Assembly: GCA_937924335.1 (NCBI GenBank)
Contig: CALDWW010000055.1
Span: 88,718-152,717 of the forward strand
DNA length: 64,000 bases
Reading direction: 5' to 3'
Source of the DNA: an uncultured Gammaproteobacteria bacterium
Lineage (GTDB): Bacteria; Pseudomonadota; Gammaproteobacteria; Steroidobacterales; XN24
In this document: piece by piece, positions 26,286-34,449 of the stretch
Position numbering within the stretch: the first letter of the stretch is position 1
Layout of the letters: each line of letters opens with the position of its first letter
Notes under the pieces: generated by a model
Database searches by the model: none
What the model saw: only the letters and a program-made list of their open reading frames with translations
Told to the model about the DNA's origin: nothing
Made by a program: the position numbers and the translations under genes

Positions 26286-26385
26286 GTTCCTTGCCTCCGT
26301 CCTTGTGGCCGTCTCTGCCGGCGACGGCGCTCGAGACGGGATTCAGGACAATGTTTCCTATCCCAAGGATACCATCTGGAGCGGT

Positions 26386-26405
26386 ATGATGCTGCTTTGC
26401 ATCAT
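26386..26405. repeat. Inverted repeat upstream of the phasin gene
   Basis: ATGATGC (26386-26392) and GCATCAT (26399-26405) flank a six-base spacer TGCTTT in the 190-base divergent region between the phasin gene and the gene at 26476. It lies about 110 bases upstream of the phasin start. TGC-rich sites of this type bind PhaR-like repressors in some bacteria; no regulator is identified here. Confidence 0.35.
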
Positions 26406-26475
26406 CACGAGGACCCTAGGTGGAACGGGGCCGGATCACGATGCAGCCGGGCCGACACCACTAGAATCTATCCCT

Positions 26476-27252
26476 ATGAGTGACGCTGCCAGACAAGAGC
26501 TCGCGGAGCATATCGCCGTGCTTCTGGAACGCTGCCGCCAGGGGCGCGAGCAGATCACCGCTGGTGGAGCCCTGCGACCGGCGTTCGCGCTGCTTGCAAG
26601 TTGGCAGTCGGGCCGGCTCGCGTGGACCCATTCAGACCTGCTCGCCTCGCCCCGATTCGGCCCGGCGGCCCGCTTCTTCCTCTCGGATCTCTATGGGGAT
26701 CAGGACTACAGTCCGAGGGATGAAGGCATGGAGCGAGTCTATCCGGTCATGATCCGGCTCATGCCGGCCGGCGCGCTCAGGTCAATCGCCATGGGCATCA
26801 CGATGCACGCCATTACCCAGGAACTCGATGTCCGCATGGTAGAGGTGCTGTTCGACGAGATGGGAGTCACCGATCAGCTGGACGCGGACCTGTATGCGGA
26901 AGCCTACAGGCGCTGCAACAATGCCGCGGACCGGGCCCGCCAGATACGCCTGATTTCGGAAATCGGCCACACGCTTGATGATGTGGTCCACCATGCTCTG
27001 ATCTACAACATGGTGCGGCTGGCCAGGCGGCCGGCCCGCATGGCCGGTTTCGGGCCGCTACACGACTTCATCGAACGCGGATTCTCGGCCTTCAGACACC
27101 TCGATGGCGCGTCCCGGTTTCTGCAGACGATCGATCGCCGCGAGACCCGCATCATGGAATCTATCCTGGCAGGCCGGCCGACGGCGACCTGGTCACCGCC
27201 GCAGGGCGGTATCGTTGGCCCGCTTATCCGCCCTGGTGATAGGCAGGACTGA
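26476..27252 (+). CDS. Conserved hypothetical protein, FFLSDLYG motif
   Basis: A 258-residue, mostly helical soluble protein without signal peptide. It contains [20 protein letters not shown] and later [39 protein letters not shown] and a C-terminal [15 protein letters not shown] recognise this pattern from uncharacterised proteins common in proteobacteria (a domain of unknown function), with no assigned role. The start at ATG 26476 was chosen because homologous-looking sequence begins there and the upstream part of the frame is low in coding character. It diverges from the phasin gene and overlaps the 3' end of hemE by 29 bases. Confidence 0.75.
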   Translation: MSDAARQELAEHIAVLLERCRQGREQITAGGALRPAFALLASWQSGRLAWTHSDLLASPRFGPAARFFLSDLYGDQDYSPRDEGMERVYPVMIRLMPAGALRSIAMGITMHAITQELDVRMVEVLFDEMGVTDQLDADLYAEAYRRCNNAADRARQIRLISEIGHTLDDVVHHALIYNMVRLARRPARMAGFGPLHDFIERGFSAFRHLDGASRFLQTIDRRETRIMESILAGRPTATWSPPQGGIVGPLIRPGDRQD

Positions 27253-28297
27253 GAGCATGGACGGCCTCGATCATCGCGCCGGCATGCTCGGGCGGCACGT
27301 CCGGGGTGATGCCGTGCCCCAGGTTGAATACGTGCCCGCCACCGTGGCCATAGCTCTCGAGTACCCGACCGACTTCCCGGCGAATGACCTCGGGATTGGC
27401 TTTCAGCACGCTCGGGTCCAGGTTCCCCTGCAGAGCCACGCGGCCCGCGGTCAGGCGTCTGGCATCCGCGAGATCAGTCGTCCAGTCCACTCCCAGGCCA
27501 TCGCATCCCGTCCCGACCATATCCGCCAGGCGACTCCCTGCGCCTTTGGTAAACAGGATGGTCGGAACGCGGTCCTCACCTTCGCCAGTGCCCAGGGAAT
27601 CCAGAATCCTGGCCATGTAGTTGAGTGAGAACTCCCGGTAGGCAGAAGGCGTCAGCACACTGCCCCAGGTGTCGAAAATCATGATCGCCTGGGCACCGGC
27701 CGCGATCTGCGCGTTCAGGTAACCCGTCGTCACCTGCGTCACTTTGTCGAGGAGCGCATGCAGGATCGCCGGCTGGTCATAAAGCATGCGCTTGATCTTG
27801 CCAAAATCCCTGCTGCTCCCGCCCTCGATCATGTAGGTCGCTACCGTCCAGGGACTGCCCGAGAATCCGATCAGCGGGACCTTGCCATCCAGCTCGCGTC
27901 TGATGGTCCGCACCGCGTTCATGACGTATCCCAGCTCGGTCTCCGCATCGACTGCCGGTAGCTGTCGGACGTCTGCGGCGGTTCGGACCGGGCGCTCGAA
28001 GCGCGGCCCCTCTCCTGCCTCGAAATAGAGCCCCAGGCCCATGGCGTCGGGGACGGTGAGGATGTCGGAGAAAAGGATCGCCGCGTCCAGGGAAAATCTC
28101 CGCAGAGGCTGCAACGTCACCTCGCAGGCGAGATCGGCGTTCCTGCAGAGATCCATGAAACTGCCGGCGTGAGCGCGGGTCTCGAGATATTCAGGAAGAT
28201 AGCGACCGGCCTGGCGCATCATCCATACCGGCGTGCGGTCGATCGGCTGCCGCCTTAGCGCCCGCAGCAACAGATCGTTTGCAGGTGTGCTGTTCAT
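27224..28297 (-). CDS. hemE: Uroporphyrinogen decarboxylase
   Basis: HemE removes four carboxyl groups from uroporphyrinogen III to give coproporphyrinogen III in haem synthesis. The 357-residue protein carries the two family signatures, [20 protein letters not shown] near the N terminus and [19 protein letters not shown] in the middle, plus [15 protein letters not shown] with the catalytic Asp and [16 protein letters not shown] near the end. The ATG overlaps the pyrF stop by four bases. It is the last gene of the aroK-aroB-dgt-pyrF-hemE series. Its 3' end overlaps the convergent gene at 26476-27252. Confidence 0.97.
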   Translation of the reverse strand: MNSTPANDLLLRALRRQPIDRTPVWMMRQAGRYLPEYLETRAHAGSFMDLCRNADLACEVTLQPLRRFSLDAAILFSDILTVPDAMGLGLYFEAGEGPRFERPVRTAADVRQLPAVDAETELGYVMNAVRTIRRELDGKVPLIGFSGSPWTVATYMIEGGSSRDFGKIKRMLYDQPAILHALLDKVTQVTTGYLNAQIAAGAQAIMIFDTWGSVLTPSAYREFSLNYMARILDSLGTGEGEDRVPTILFTKGAGSRLADMVGTGCDGLGVDWTTDLADARRLTAGRVALQGNLDPSVLKANPEVIRREVGRVLESYGHGGGHVFNLGHGITPDVPPEHAGAMIEAVHALSPAYHQGG

Positions 28298-29007
28298 CCC
28301 TGAAAAACCTCCGCAATCGTTCTCTGGATCCCTTCGGCAGCGACGCGCGGGTCCTGTGCATCCCGGATCGGCCGGCCGACGACGATGTAGTCGGCCCCGT
28401 TCCCGAACGCCTGCGAGACGCTGACGACCCGCTTCTGGTCATCTGACGGCCGGTTCTCCACCGGCCTGATACCCGGGGTAACGACCACCAGCCTGTCGTC
28501 GACGAACTCCCTTAGCTTCGCGACCTCGAGACCGGAGGAGATGACACCGTCGCACCCGGCTTCCAGGGCCCTGCGGGCTCTCGACAGTACCAGTTGCCCG
28601 ACATCGCAGGAGAAGCCGAGATCGTCCAGGTCACCCCGGTCGAGGCTGGTCAGAACGGTGACCGCAAGGATGCCGACGTCGCCCTTGGCCGCCGCCGCGG
28701 CCTCCATGATGGATTGATTGCCGTGTACCGTGGCGAAGGTGATGCCGCGATCCCGTAACCTGGCGACCGCCCTGGCGACCGTGGCGGGAACGTCGAAGAA
28801 TTTAAGGTCGACGAAGATCTTCTTGTCACGGGACACCAGCCAGTCGATCAGGTCGAAGTATCCCCCGGCCATCATCAGCTCGAGACCGAGTTTGTAGAAC
28901 TGCACCGAGTCCCCCAGATCTTCTGCGAGTACGCGGGCGGCGTCCGCGTCAGGCACATCCATGGCGAAAATCAGGCGTTCGCGTGAGGGAATACCCTTGG
29001 TGGGCAT
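28294..29007 (-). CDS. pyrF: Orotidine 5'-phosphate decarboxylase
   Basis: PyrF makes UMP from OMP, the last step of de novo pyrimidine synthesis. The 237-residue protein has the class I signature [13 protein letters not shown] with the Asp-Lys-x-x-Asp catalytic tetrad, [13 protein letters not shown] at the N terminus, VVTPGIRP, and [16 protein letters not shown] binding the phosphate. The start was set at ATG 29007, which has GGAG a few bases upstream and gives the family N terminus; the frame stays open 14 codons further. It starts 56 bases after dgt and overlaps hemE by four. Confidence 0.96.
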   Translation of the reverse strand: MPTKGIPSRERLIFAMDVPDADAARVLAEDLGDSVQFYKLGLELMMAGGYFDLIDWLVSRDKKIFVDLKFFDVPATVARAVARLRDRGITFATVHGNQSIMEAAAAAKGDVGILAVTVLTSLDRGDLDDLGFSCDVGQLVLSRARRALEAGCDGVISSGLEVAKLREFVDDRLVVVTPGIRPVENRPSDDQKRVVSVSQAFGNGADYIVVGRPIRDAQDPRVAAEGIQRTIAEVFQG

Positions 29008-29063
29008 CGGCTTCTCCAGGGGCCGTTGAAACGGCCGGCATTCTAGCACGCCGGGGGCCTGGC

Positions 29064-30227
29064 TCAGTCGGAACCGCCGGCCGGAAACAGCCTCTCGTGC
29101 TCCAGGATCGCGTAGCGATCCGTCATGCCCGCAATGTAGTCGGTGACGACCCGCAATCGGCCAGACTCACCGTGTTCGCGAGCCGCGTCCTCTGCCGCCA
29201 GACCGAATTCCGGGGGCATGAGCCCGATGTCGGACTGATACGCCTCGAATAACTCCGTCAGCGTCGACCAGGCCTGGTTGGTCATGTTCAGGACGCGTGG
29301 ATTCCGGTAGAGGTGATGCATCAGGAAGCGTTTCAATTCACGGTGCTGCTCGGCCATGGACTGGCTGAAAGCGATAAGCGGGCGGCCTGCCGACCTGACG
29401 TCCTCAACGCTCCGCGGCGCCGCTCCCAGCAAGCGGCGGGACGACGCCTCGACGAGGTCGTCTACCATGTAACCGATCAATCGCCGGACGATCTCGTAAA
29501 TGAGCCGCCGCCCCTGCAGGTCTTCGTAACGGTGACGGACCTCATCATATGCGCGGCGAAATAACGCCACCTCGCGCAGCTCTTCGACCTCGAGCAGGCC
29601 CGCTCTTAGACCGTCATCCACGTCGTGGCTGTTGTAGGCCACCTCGTCAGCCAGGTTTGCCAACTGGGCTTCCAGCGCCGGCTGACGCCCCTCGAGGAAA
29701 CGGCGACCCAGTTCCCCGAGACCACGGGCGTGTCGCGCCGAGCAGTGTTTGAGGATCCCCTCGCGGGTCTCGTACATGAGATTGAGACCGGGGAAATCAG
29801 CGTACTTTTCCTCCAGTTCATCGACAACCCGCAGGGATTGCAGATTGTGCTCGAAGCCTCCATGGTCGCGCATGCAGGCATTCAGCGCGTCCTGACCGGC
29901 GTGTCCGAACGGAGTATGGCCAAGGTCGTGGGCGAGACCGATCGCCTCCACCAGATACTCGTTCAGGGACAGCGCGCCGGCAACAGTTCGGGCGATCTGC
30001 GCCACCTCGAGGGAATGAGTCAGTCGCGTGCGGTAGAGGTCGCCCTCATGGTTGACGAACACCTGTGTTTTGTAGACGAGCCGGCGGAACGCAGAGCTGT
30101 GTATCACCCGATCGCGGTCGCGCTGAAACTCGCTCCGGTGAGTCGGTGGGGGTTCGGGGATGCGCCGCCCGCCGGCGCTCGACTCGTCCACAGCATAGGC
30201 CGCGACGGTCACGCCCGGGCCTCTCAT
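29064..30227 (-). CDS. dgt: Deoxyguanosinetriphosphate triphosphohydrolase-like protein
   Basis: An HD-domain dNTPase of 387 residues, the shorter type common outside enteric bacteria. Key motifs are SSAFRRLVYKTQVFVNHEGD, RTRLTHSLEVAQIARTVAGA, and AIGLAHDLGHTPFGHAGQDA with the metal-binding His-Asp pair; ADEVAYNSHDVDDGLRAG holds the last metal Asp. Such enzymes hydrolyse dNTPs to nucleoside and triphosphate and are often activated by one dNTP. The ATG overlaps the aroB stop by four bases. The first 30 residues are proline- and glycine-rich and the true start could be a little further in. Confidence 0.92.
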   Translation of the reverse strand: MRGPGVTVAAYAVDESSAGGRRIPEPPPTHRSEFQRDRDRVIHSSAFRRLVYKTQVFVNHEGDLYRTRLTHSLEVAQIARTVAGALSLNEYLVEAIGLAHDLGHTPFGHAGQDALNACMRDHGGFEHNLQSLRVVDELEEKYADFPGLNLMYETREGILKHCSARHARGLGELGRRFLEGRQPALEAQLANLADEVAYNSHDVDDGLRAGLLEVEELREVALFRRAYDEVRHRYEDLQGRRLIYEIVRRLIGYMVDDLVEASSRRLLGAAPRSVEDVRSAGRPLIAFSQSMAEQHRELKRFLMHHLYRNPRVLNMTNQAWSTLTELFEAYQSDIGLMPPEFGLAAEDAAREHGESGRLRVVTDYIAGMTDRYAILEHERLFPAGGSD

Positions 30228-31315
30228 CCTGCCGCAGCAGCGTGGAGCACAGCCCGCACCTCCCCTTCCGGGCAGTCGGCCTCGACGAAGGAGTCGCCCA
30301 ATCCTTTCATCAGTATCAGTCGGAGCCTGCCGGACAAGACTTTTTTGTCCATCCGCATCAGGTCCAGCAATCTGTCTGCAGATATCGGGGGAGGCGCCAC
30401 AGGCAGGCCGAACACAGACAACAGGTTCTCCAGACGAGCCGCGTCATCTGCCGGCAACAGCCCGAGACGGCCGGACAGGCGGCCGGCCAGCACCATACCG
30501 GCGGCGACGGCTTCGCCATGCAGCCAGCTACCGTATCCGGTAGCGACCTCGATCGCATGCCCGAAAGTGTGGCCCAGGTTCAGCAGCGCCCGACGTCCTG
30601 CTTCTCTCTCATCCTGCTGCACGACCGCCGCCTTGGCTTCGCAGGAGCGACACACCGCGACCCTTAGCGCCTCTGCATCGCGCTGAAGCAGTGCCTGGGC
30701 GTTCGCCTCGATCCAGGAGAAAAAGTCTGCATCCAGTCCCGCACCATACTTGACGACCTCTGCGAGCCCGGCTCGATACTCGCGCTCCGGAAGCGTGTCC
30801 AGGACGGCCACATCCGCGATGACGGCCCTGGGCTGATGGAAGGCACCGATCAGGTTCTTGCCGCCGGGGTGGTTGACGCCTGTCTTGCCGCCGACCGCGG
30901 CGTCTACCTGGGCCAGTAGCGTGGTCGGCACCTGGACCACGGCGACCCCGCGCTGGTACGACGCTGCGGCGAACCCTGCCATGTCTCCGATGACACCACC
31001 GCCGAGGCCTATCACCGTCGCGTCCCTGTGCATGCGCGCCGCGACCATCGCATCGATGATGCGGGCGAAACTCTCCAGGGTCTTGTGCTCTTCTCCGTCA
31101 GGCAACGTCATCAGGGTAATGCGGCGAGAGCCAAGCGCCGCCGTGAGCCGGTCGGCGTACAGCGGACCCACGGTCTCGTTGGTCACTACGAATACCTCTG
31201 CGCCGAGCACATCGGCAGGGAAACACTCCGGCTGGTCGATCAGTCCGGTTCCCACGGTGACGTCGTAGGCGCCCCCGCCAGTCTCGACGCGGATCACGGC
31301 ATCCGAATCATCCAT
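30224..31315 (-). CDS. aroB: 3-Dehydroquinate synthase
   Basis: AroB cyclises DAHP to 3-dehydroquinate, the second step of the shikimate pathway, using NAD and zinc. The 363-residue protein has LPDGEEHKTLESFARI, ATVIGLGGGVIGDMAGFAAA, VPTTLLAQVDAAVGGKTGVN, and the zinc ligands in EVVKYG, NLGHTFGHAIE and WLHGEAVAAGM. The start at ATG 31315 overlaps the aroK stop by eight bases, giving the usual aroK-aroB pair. The dgt gene is coupled at the other end. Confidence 0.97.
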   Translation of the reverse strand: MDDSDAVIRVETGGGAYDVTVGTGLIDQPECFPADVLGAEVFVVTNETVGPLYADRLTAALGSRRITLMTLPDGEEHKTLESFARIIDAMVAARMHRDATVIGLGGGVIGDMAGFAAASYQRGVAVVQVPTTLLAQVDAAVGGKTGVNHPGGKNLIGAFHQPRAVIADVAVLDTLPEREYRAGLAEVVKYGAGLDADFFSWIEANAQALLQRDAEALRVAVCRSCEAKAAVVQQDEREAGRRALLNLGHTFGHAIEVATGYGSWLHGEAVAAGMVLAGRLSGRLGLLPADDAARLENLLSVFGLPVAPPPISADRLLDLMRMDKKVLSGRLRLILMKGLGDSFVEADCPEGEVRAVLHAAAAG

Positions 31316-31841
31316 CCTGAGCCGGCTCCTGTTCGAGGCATTGAAGAATCTGACGGGCCACATCGGGCACCCGCCGCCCGTCGGTGTCAATGACATGATC
31401 GGCGATCTCCCGATAGATCGGCTCGCGGACCTGCATCAGCTCCGCGAGCCGCGCACCGGGATCCGGCGTATGCAACAGCGGTCTGCCGCGAGAGCGGCGC
31501 GTGCGCTCCAGTTGCTGGGGTACCGATGCGTGCAGATAGATGACGATCCCCCTGGATCGCAGGTCGGCGCGATTGTCCGGATCGAGAACCGCACCGCCGC
31601 CGGTGGCCAGCACGATCCGGTCGCGGCTGGACAGCTCATCGATGACCGACCGCTCACGCTTGCGGAAGCCCGCCTCACCCTCTTTCTCGAAGATGAAGGG
31701 AATGTCCACGCCGGTGCGGTCCTCTATCTCCGCATCACTATCGAGAAACTGCGTCCGCAGCATGCGCGACAGTTGCCGGCCGACGGCGGATTTCCCCGCG
31801 CCCATCGGTCCGATCAGGAATACGTTCTGAGTGATGCCCAT
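31308..31841 (-). CDS. aroK: Shikimate kinase
   Basis: AroK phosphorylates shikimate with ATP. The 177-residue protein has the P-loop GPMGAGKSAVGRQLS, the shikimate-binding DSDAEIED and FRKRE, the ATGGGAVLDP glycine loop and the lid Arg in RGRPLLH. Of two possible starts, ATG at 31841 is preferred to TTG at 31850. It overlaps aroB by eight bases. A strong intrinsic terminator ends only about 20 bases upstream (31862-31894), so aroK must have a promoter very close to it or depend on read-through from the pilus operon. Confidence 0.96.
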   Translation of the reverse strand: MGITQNVFLIGPMGAGKSAVGRQLSRMLRTQFLDSDAEIEDRTGVDIPFIFEKEGEAGFRKRERSVIDELSSRDRIVLATGGGAVLDPDNRADLRSRGIVIYLHASVPQQLERTRRSRGRPLLHTPDPGARLAELMQVREPIYREIADHVIDTDGRRVPDVARQILQCLEQEPAQDG

Positions 31842-31861
31842 CGAGAGCAAAGCCTAACACC

Positions 31862-31894
31862 AAAAGAAAAGGGCCAGACCGGAAGGTCTGGCCC
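31862..31894 (-). terminator. Intrinsic terminator after the Ig-repeat lipoprotein gene
   Basis: GGGCCAGACC and GGTCTGGCCC form a perfect 10-bp stem with a four-base loop (31871-31894); on the minus strand it is followed by TTTTCTTTTG. It closes the pilMNOPQ-lipoprotein transcript 25 bases after the lipoprotein stop. Confidence 0.92.
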
Positions 31895-31918
31895 CTGGAT
31901 TTTCAACGCCGCAGTCGG

Positions 31919-34411
31919 TCAGAGATCATCCTGGCAGGATGCGCTCGTCCCCCACTTGCTGTCGACGCCACCCGGAGGATCGATGTCGAGCTTGACGTCA
32001 TCCACCGTCACCGGCAGTACGAACTCGGCCGTCGTGGCAAACTCGGTGCCGGCGACCGCCGTCTTGGCGCGCAGCCTGACCTTGAGCCAGTTACCGTTCT
32101 CCTGCTGATAGGTGATGCGGAAATCGGCGCGGCCCGTGTCATCCGTCACCAGCTGGGATGACGACAACAACGCGATGTTGCCGGCCTCGATCTTGCCACT
32201 GGCGTTGCCGATCCCGCCCGGCTGCTGGGGGCCACCCGGGTTCAGTACCGCGGCATCGTCTTCGCCCGTATCGATGCGGCCGTTACGGCAGCGCGGATCA
32301 AGGTTCGGCTCCTGGAACGCGTCGCAGAACTTGGTATCTTCGTCGTAACAACGCACCGTCTCCGAGGCGGCCCAGCGATTGTTCAGAATCTCGGGCACAT
32401 ACATGCCCTTGATGTACTGAATCGAAAGCACGCTGACATCGACCGGCGCTCCCGCCACGCCGACGCCCTCGACGTCGGTCACCAGCACGGTCCATGGCTG
32501 CTCGTAAGTCGTCGTGTCGGGCTCGAACAACGAGTTACCGGTACCGAGACTGAGGAACACTTCCTGGCCGGCAACGGTCAGGCTGACGCTGTCGTTGACG
32601 GTCGTGTTTGAAATCACTCTGGCCGTCACGGTCACCGCACCGGAGGCACCTACGGTGGAACCGGCCGTGTAGACGACCTCCGCCTGACCGGCGCTGTTGG
32701 TAATGTTACCGCCGGCCGACAAGGTGCCGCCGGTGACGTCATCGAGGAGAAACTCGATGAATTCATTCTTGACGAGATTGCCATTCGGGTCACGCACCGT
32801 CGCCCGTATGGTGCTCTGCTCGCCCGGCGCGACGATGAAGCGGCTCGCCTGCAGATCCAGGGAGGCCGGCGTCGTCGCGACGAACTCGATCTCCTGGGAG
32901 ATCTGCGTGCCGTTACCGTTGACGGCCGTCAGCAGCGCCACACCGGAGCTGTCCGAGGAGATCTGCACCGTACCCCGGCCGTTGGCATTCAGCACAACAG
33001 AATTCTGCGTCAGAGTCCCGCGAGTGGTGAACAGGTTGACCGACTGGCCGGTCTGCGGGACGCCGTTGATCAGCCACTCGACGGTGACGTTGGTCTGGAC
33101 GCCCAGGGGAATCTCGGTGCCGGCGGCCGGCGCCAGGTAAGTAAACGCATCCTGGCTGACCTCGAGGTCGATGTTGGCGACTTCGCCAATGGAAGTCGCT
33201 GTGAGCGTGTCCGCACCGAATACGGTAGCGGTCAGGAACACGGCAGCCTCGCCCTGGCTGTCCGTCACAACAGACGGTGCACTGAGCGTATTGCCGTTGG
33301 CGGAGGTGAAGTCCACGGCCTCGCCGGGAATTCCGTTGTCGCCGGAATCCAGCAACCTGGCCAGATACTGCACGTCAGCATCCGCGACGACATTGATGGG
33401 ACCGCTGAGCTCCAGTCGCGTACCGTTGACGTCCACGGTCACGGTCTCCTCGGCGAATCCGGCCTCGGCGGTCACAGTGATCGTCCGGTTGGTAGGATCT
33501 CCTGCCGTACCCAGCGTCGCCTCGGCGCGCCCATTGGCGTCGGTCTGCGGGTCGGACTGGGCGATGTCACCCGTGTCCGCGGTAATGCTGACGATGGCGC
33601 CCGGCACAACTCGCCCGCCCGAATCCTGGACGATGGCGGTAATATCCGCCCGGCTTACGCCATCGGATCCCAGAGTCGGTGTACTGGTAAACAGACCGAT
33701 GCTGGCGATATCCACGCCAATCTCTATATCCAGCGTTGTGAGTTCACCGAATCCGGTAGCAACCAGCTGGTCCTGACCGAAGTCATCGCCGGTATATCGG
33801 AAGGTCGCCTCTCCGGCGGCGTTGGTGTTTCGCGCCGGGAAGTCGATAGTGTTGTCGGCGATCGAACTTAAGGTGACCTCCTGACCGGCGATGGGATTAC
33901 CCAGATCATCGGTCAGCCGGACGATGTACTCGGTGATCGCGCCGACAAAGACCTCCGTGGGCCCATCGATGACCAACTGGGCATTCACGATGCTGACGCC
34001 GATCGCGTTGCTGACGCCCTCCGAGGTCGCGGTCACCGTAATCGTACGCGGCGTGTTGTCACCGCCCGCGCCTACGATCGTCTCGGCCTGCCCCAGCTCG
34101 TCGGAGATCACCGATCCCGCGCTGAGCACGCCGCTGTCGGCGACGAACGTCACGACGGCACCGGGGACCACCACGTTGTTGGAGTCCTGCACGATGGCGG
34201 TGATGACCGCCGATGCGTTACCCGAGGTGGGTAGCTGGGCGCTGCTGGCCGACAGCGTCACCTGTGCGACGGCACCGGTAGCCGCGCCGTCATCGTCCGG
34301 CGGCACCAGGATAGTTTCGTCGCTGCCGCCGCCGCCGCAGCCGGCGATGGCCAGTGCCGCTAGCAGGGAGCCGGTCCGAAGCCAGCCCGAGAGGAGTGTC
34401 GATCTTTGCAT
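31919..34411 (-). CDS. Outer-membrane lipoprotein with tandem bacterial Ig-like (Big_1-type) repeats
   Basis: An 830-residue lipoprotein. The signal peptide MQRSTLLSGWLRTGSLLAAL ends in the lipobox LAIAGC (Cys25); the residue after Cys is Gly, which fits outer-membrane sorting. Six to seven Ig-like units of about 90-100 residues follow, marked by repeated ITAIVQDS or IRATVRDPNGN strands, VVPGAVVTFVADSG-type loops, and TVTA or SVSLTV ends. The C-terminal 200 residues differ, with RCYDEDTKFC, DPRCRNGRIDTGEDD (an acidic EF-hand-like loop) and a final SASCQDDL. The gene starts 38 bases after pilQ with no room for a promoter, so it is the sixth gene of the pilus operon. A surface role near the PilQ secretin or in adhesion is an inference from position. 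Confidence 0.85.
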   Translation of the reverse strand: MQRSTLLSGWLRTGSLLAALAIAGCGGGGSDETILVPPDDDGAATGAVAQVTLSASSAQLPTSGNASAVITAIVQDSNNVVVPGAVVTFVADSGVLSAGSVISDELGQAETIVGAGGDNTPRTITVTATSEGVSNAIGVSIVNAQLVIDGPTEVFVGAITEYIVRLTDDLGNPIAGQEVTLSSIADNTIDFPARNTNAAGEATFRYTGDDFGQDQLVATGFGELTTLDIEIGVDIASIGLFTSTPTLGSDGVSRADITAIVQDSGGRVVPGAIVSITADTGDIAQSDPQTDANGRAEATLGTAGDPTNRTITVTAEAGFAEETVTVDVNGTRLELSGPINVVADADVQYLARLLDSGDNGIPGEAVDFTSANGNTLSAPSVVTDSQGEAAVFLTATVFGADTLTATSIGEVANIDLEVSQDAFTYLAPAAGTEIPLGVQTNVTVEWLINGVPQTGQSVNLFTTRGTLTQNSVVLNANGRGTVQISSDSSGVALLTAVNGNGTQISQEIEFVATTPASLDLQASRFIVAPGEQSTIRATVRDPNGNLVKNEFIEFLLDDVTGGTLSAGGNITNSAGQAEVVYTAGSTVGASGAVTVTARVISNTTVNDSVSLTVAGQEVFLSLGTGNSLFEPDTTTYEQPWTVLVTDVEGVGVAGAPVDVSVLSIQYIKGMYVPEILNNRWAASETVRCYDEDTKFCDAFQEPNLDPRCRNGRIDTGEDDAAVLNPGGPQQPGGIGNASGKIEAGNIALLSSSQLVTDDTGRADFRITYQQENGNWLKVRLRAKTAVAGTEFATTAEFVLPVTVDDVKLDIDPPGGVDSKWGTSASCQDDL

Positions 34412-34449
34412 GTCAGATTCCATCCGAAATGTTCTGTGCGTAAAACGCC

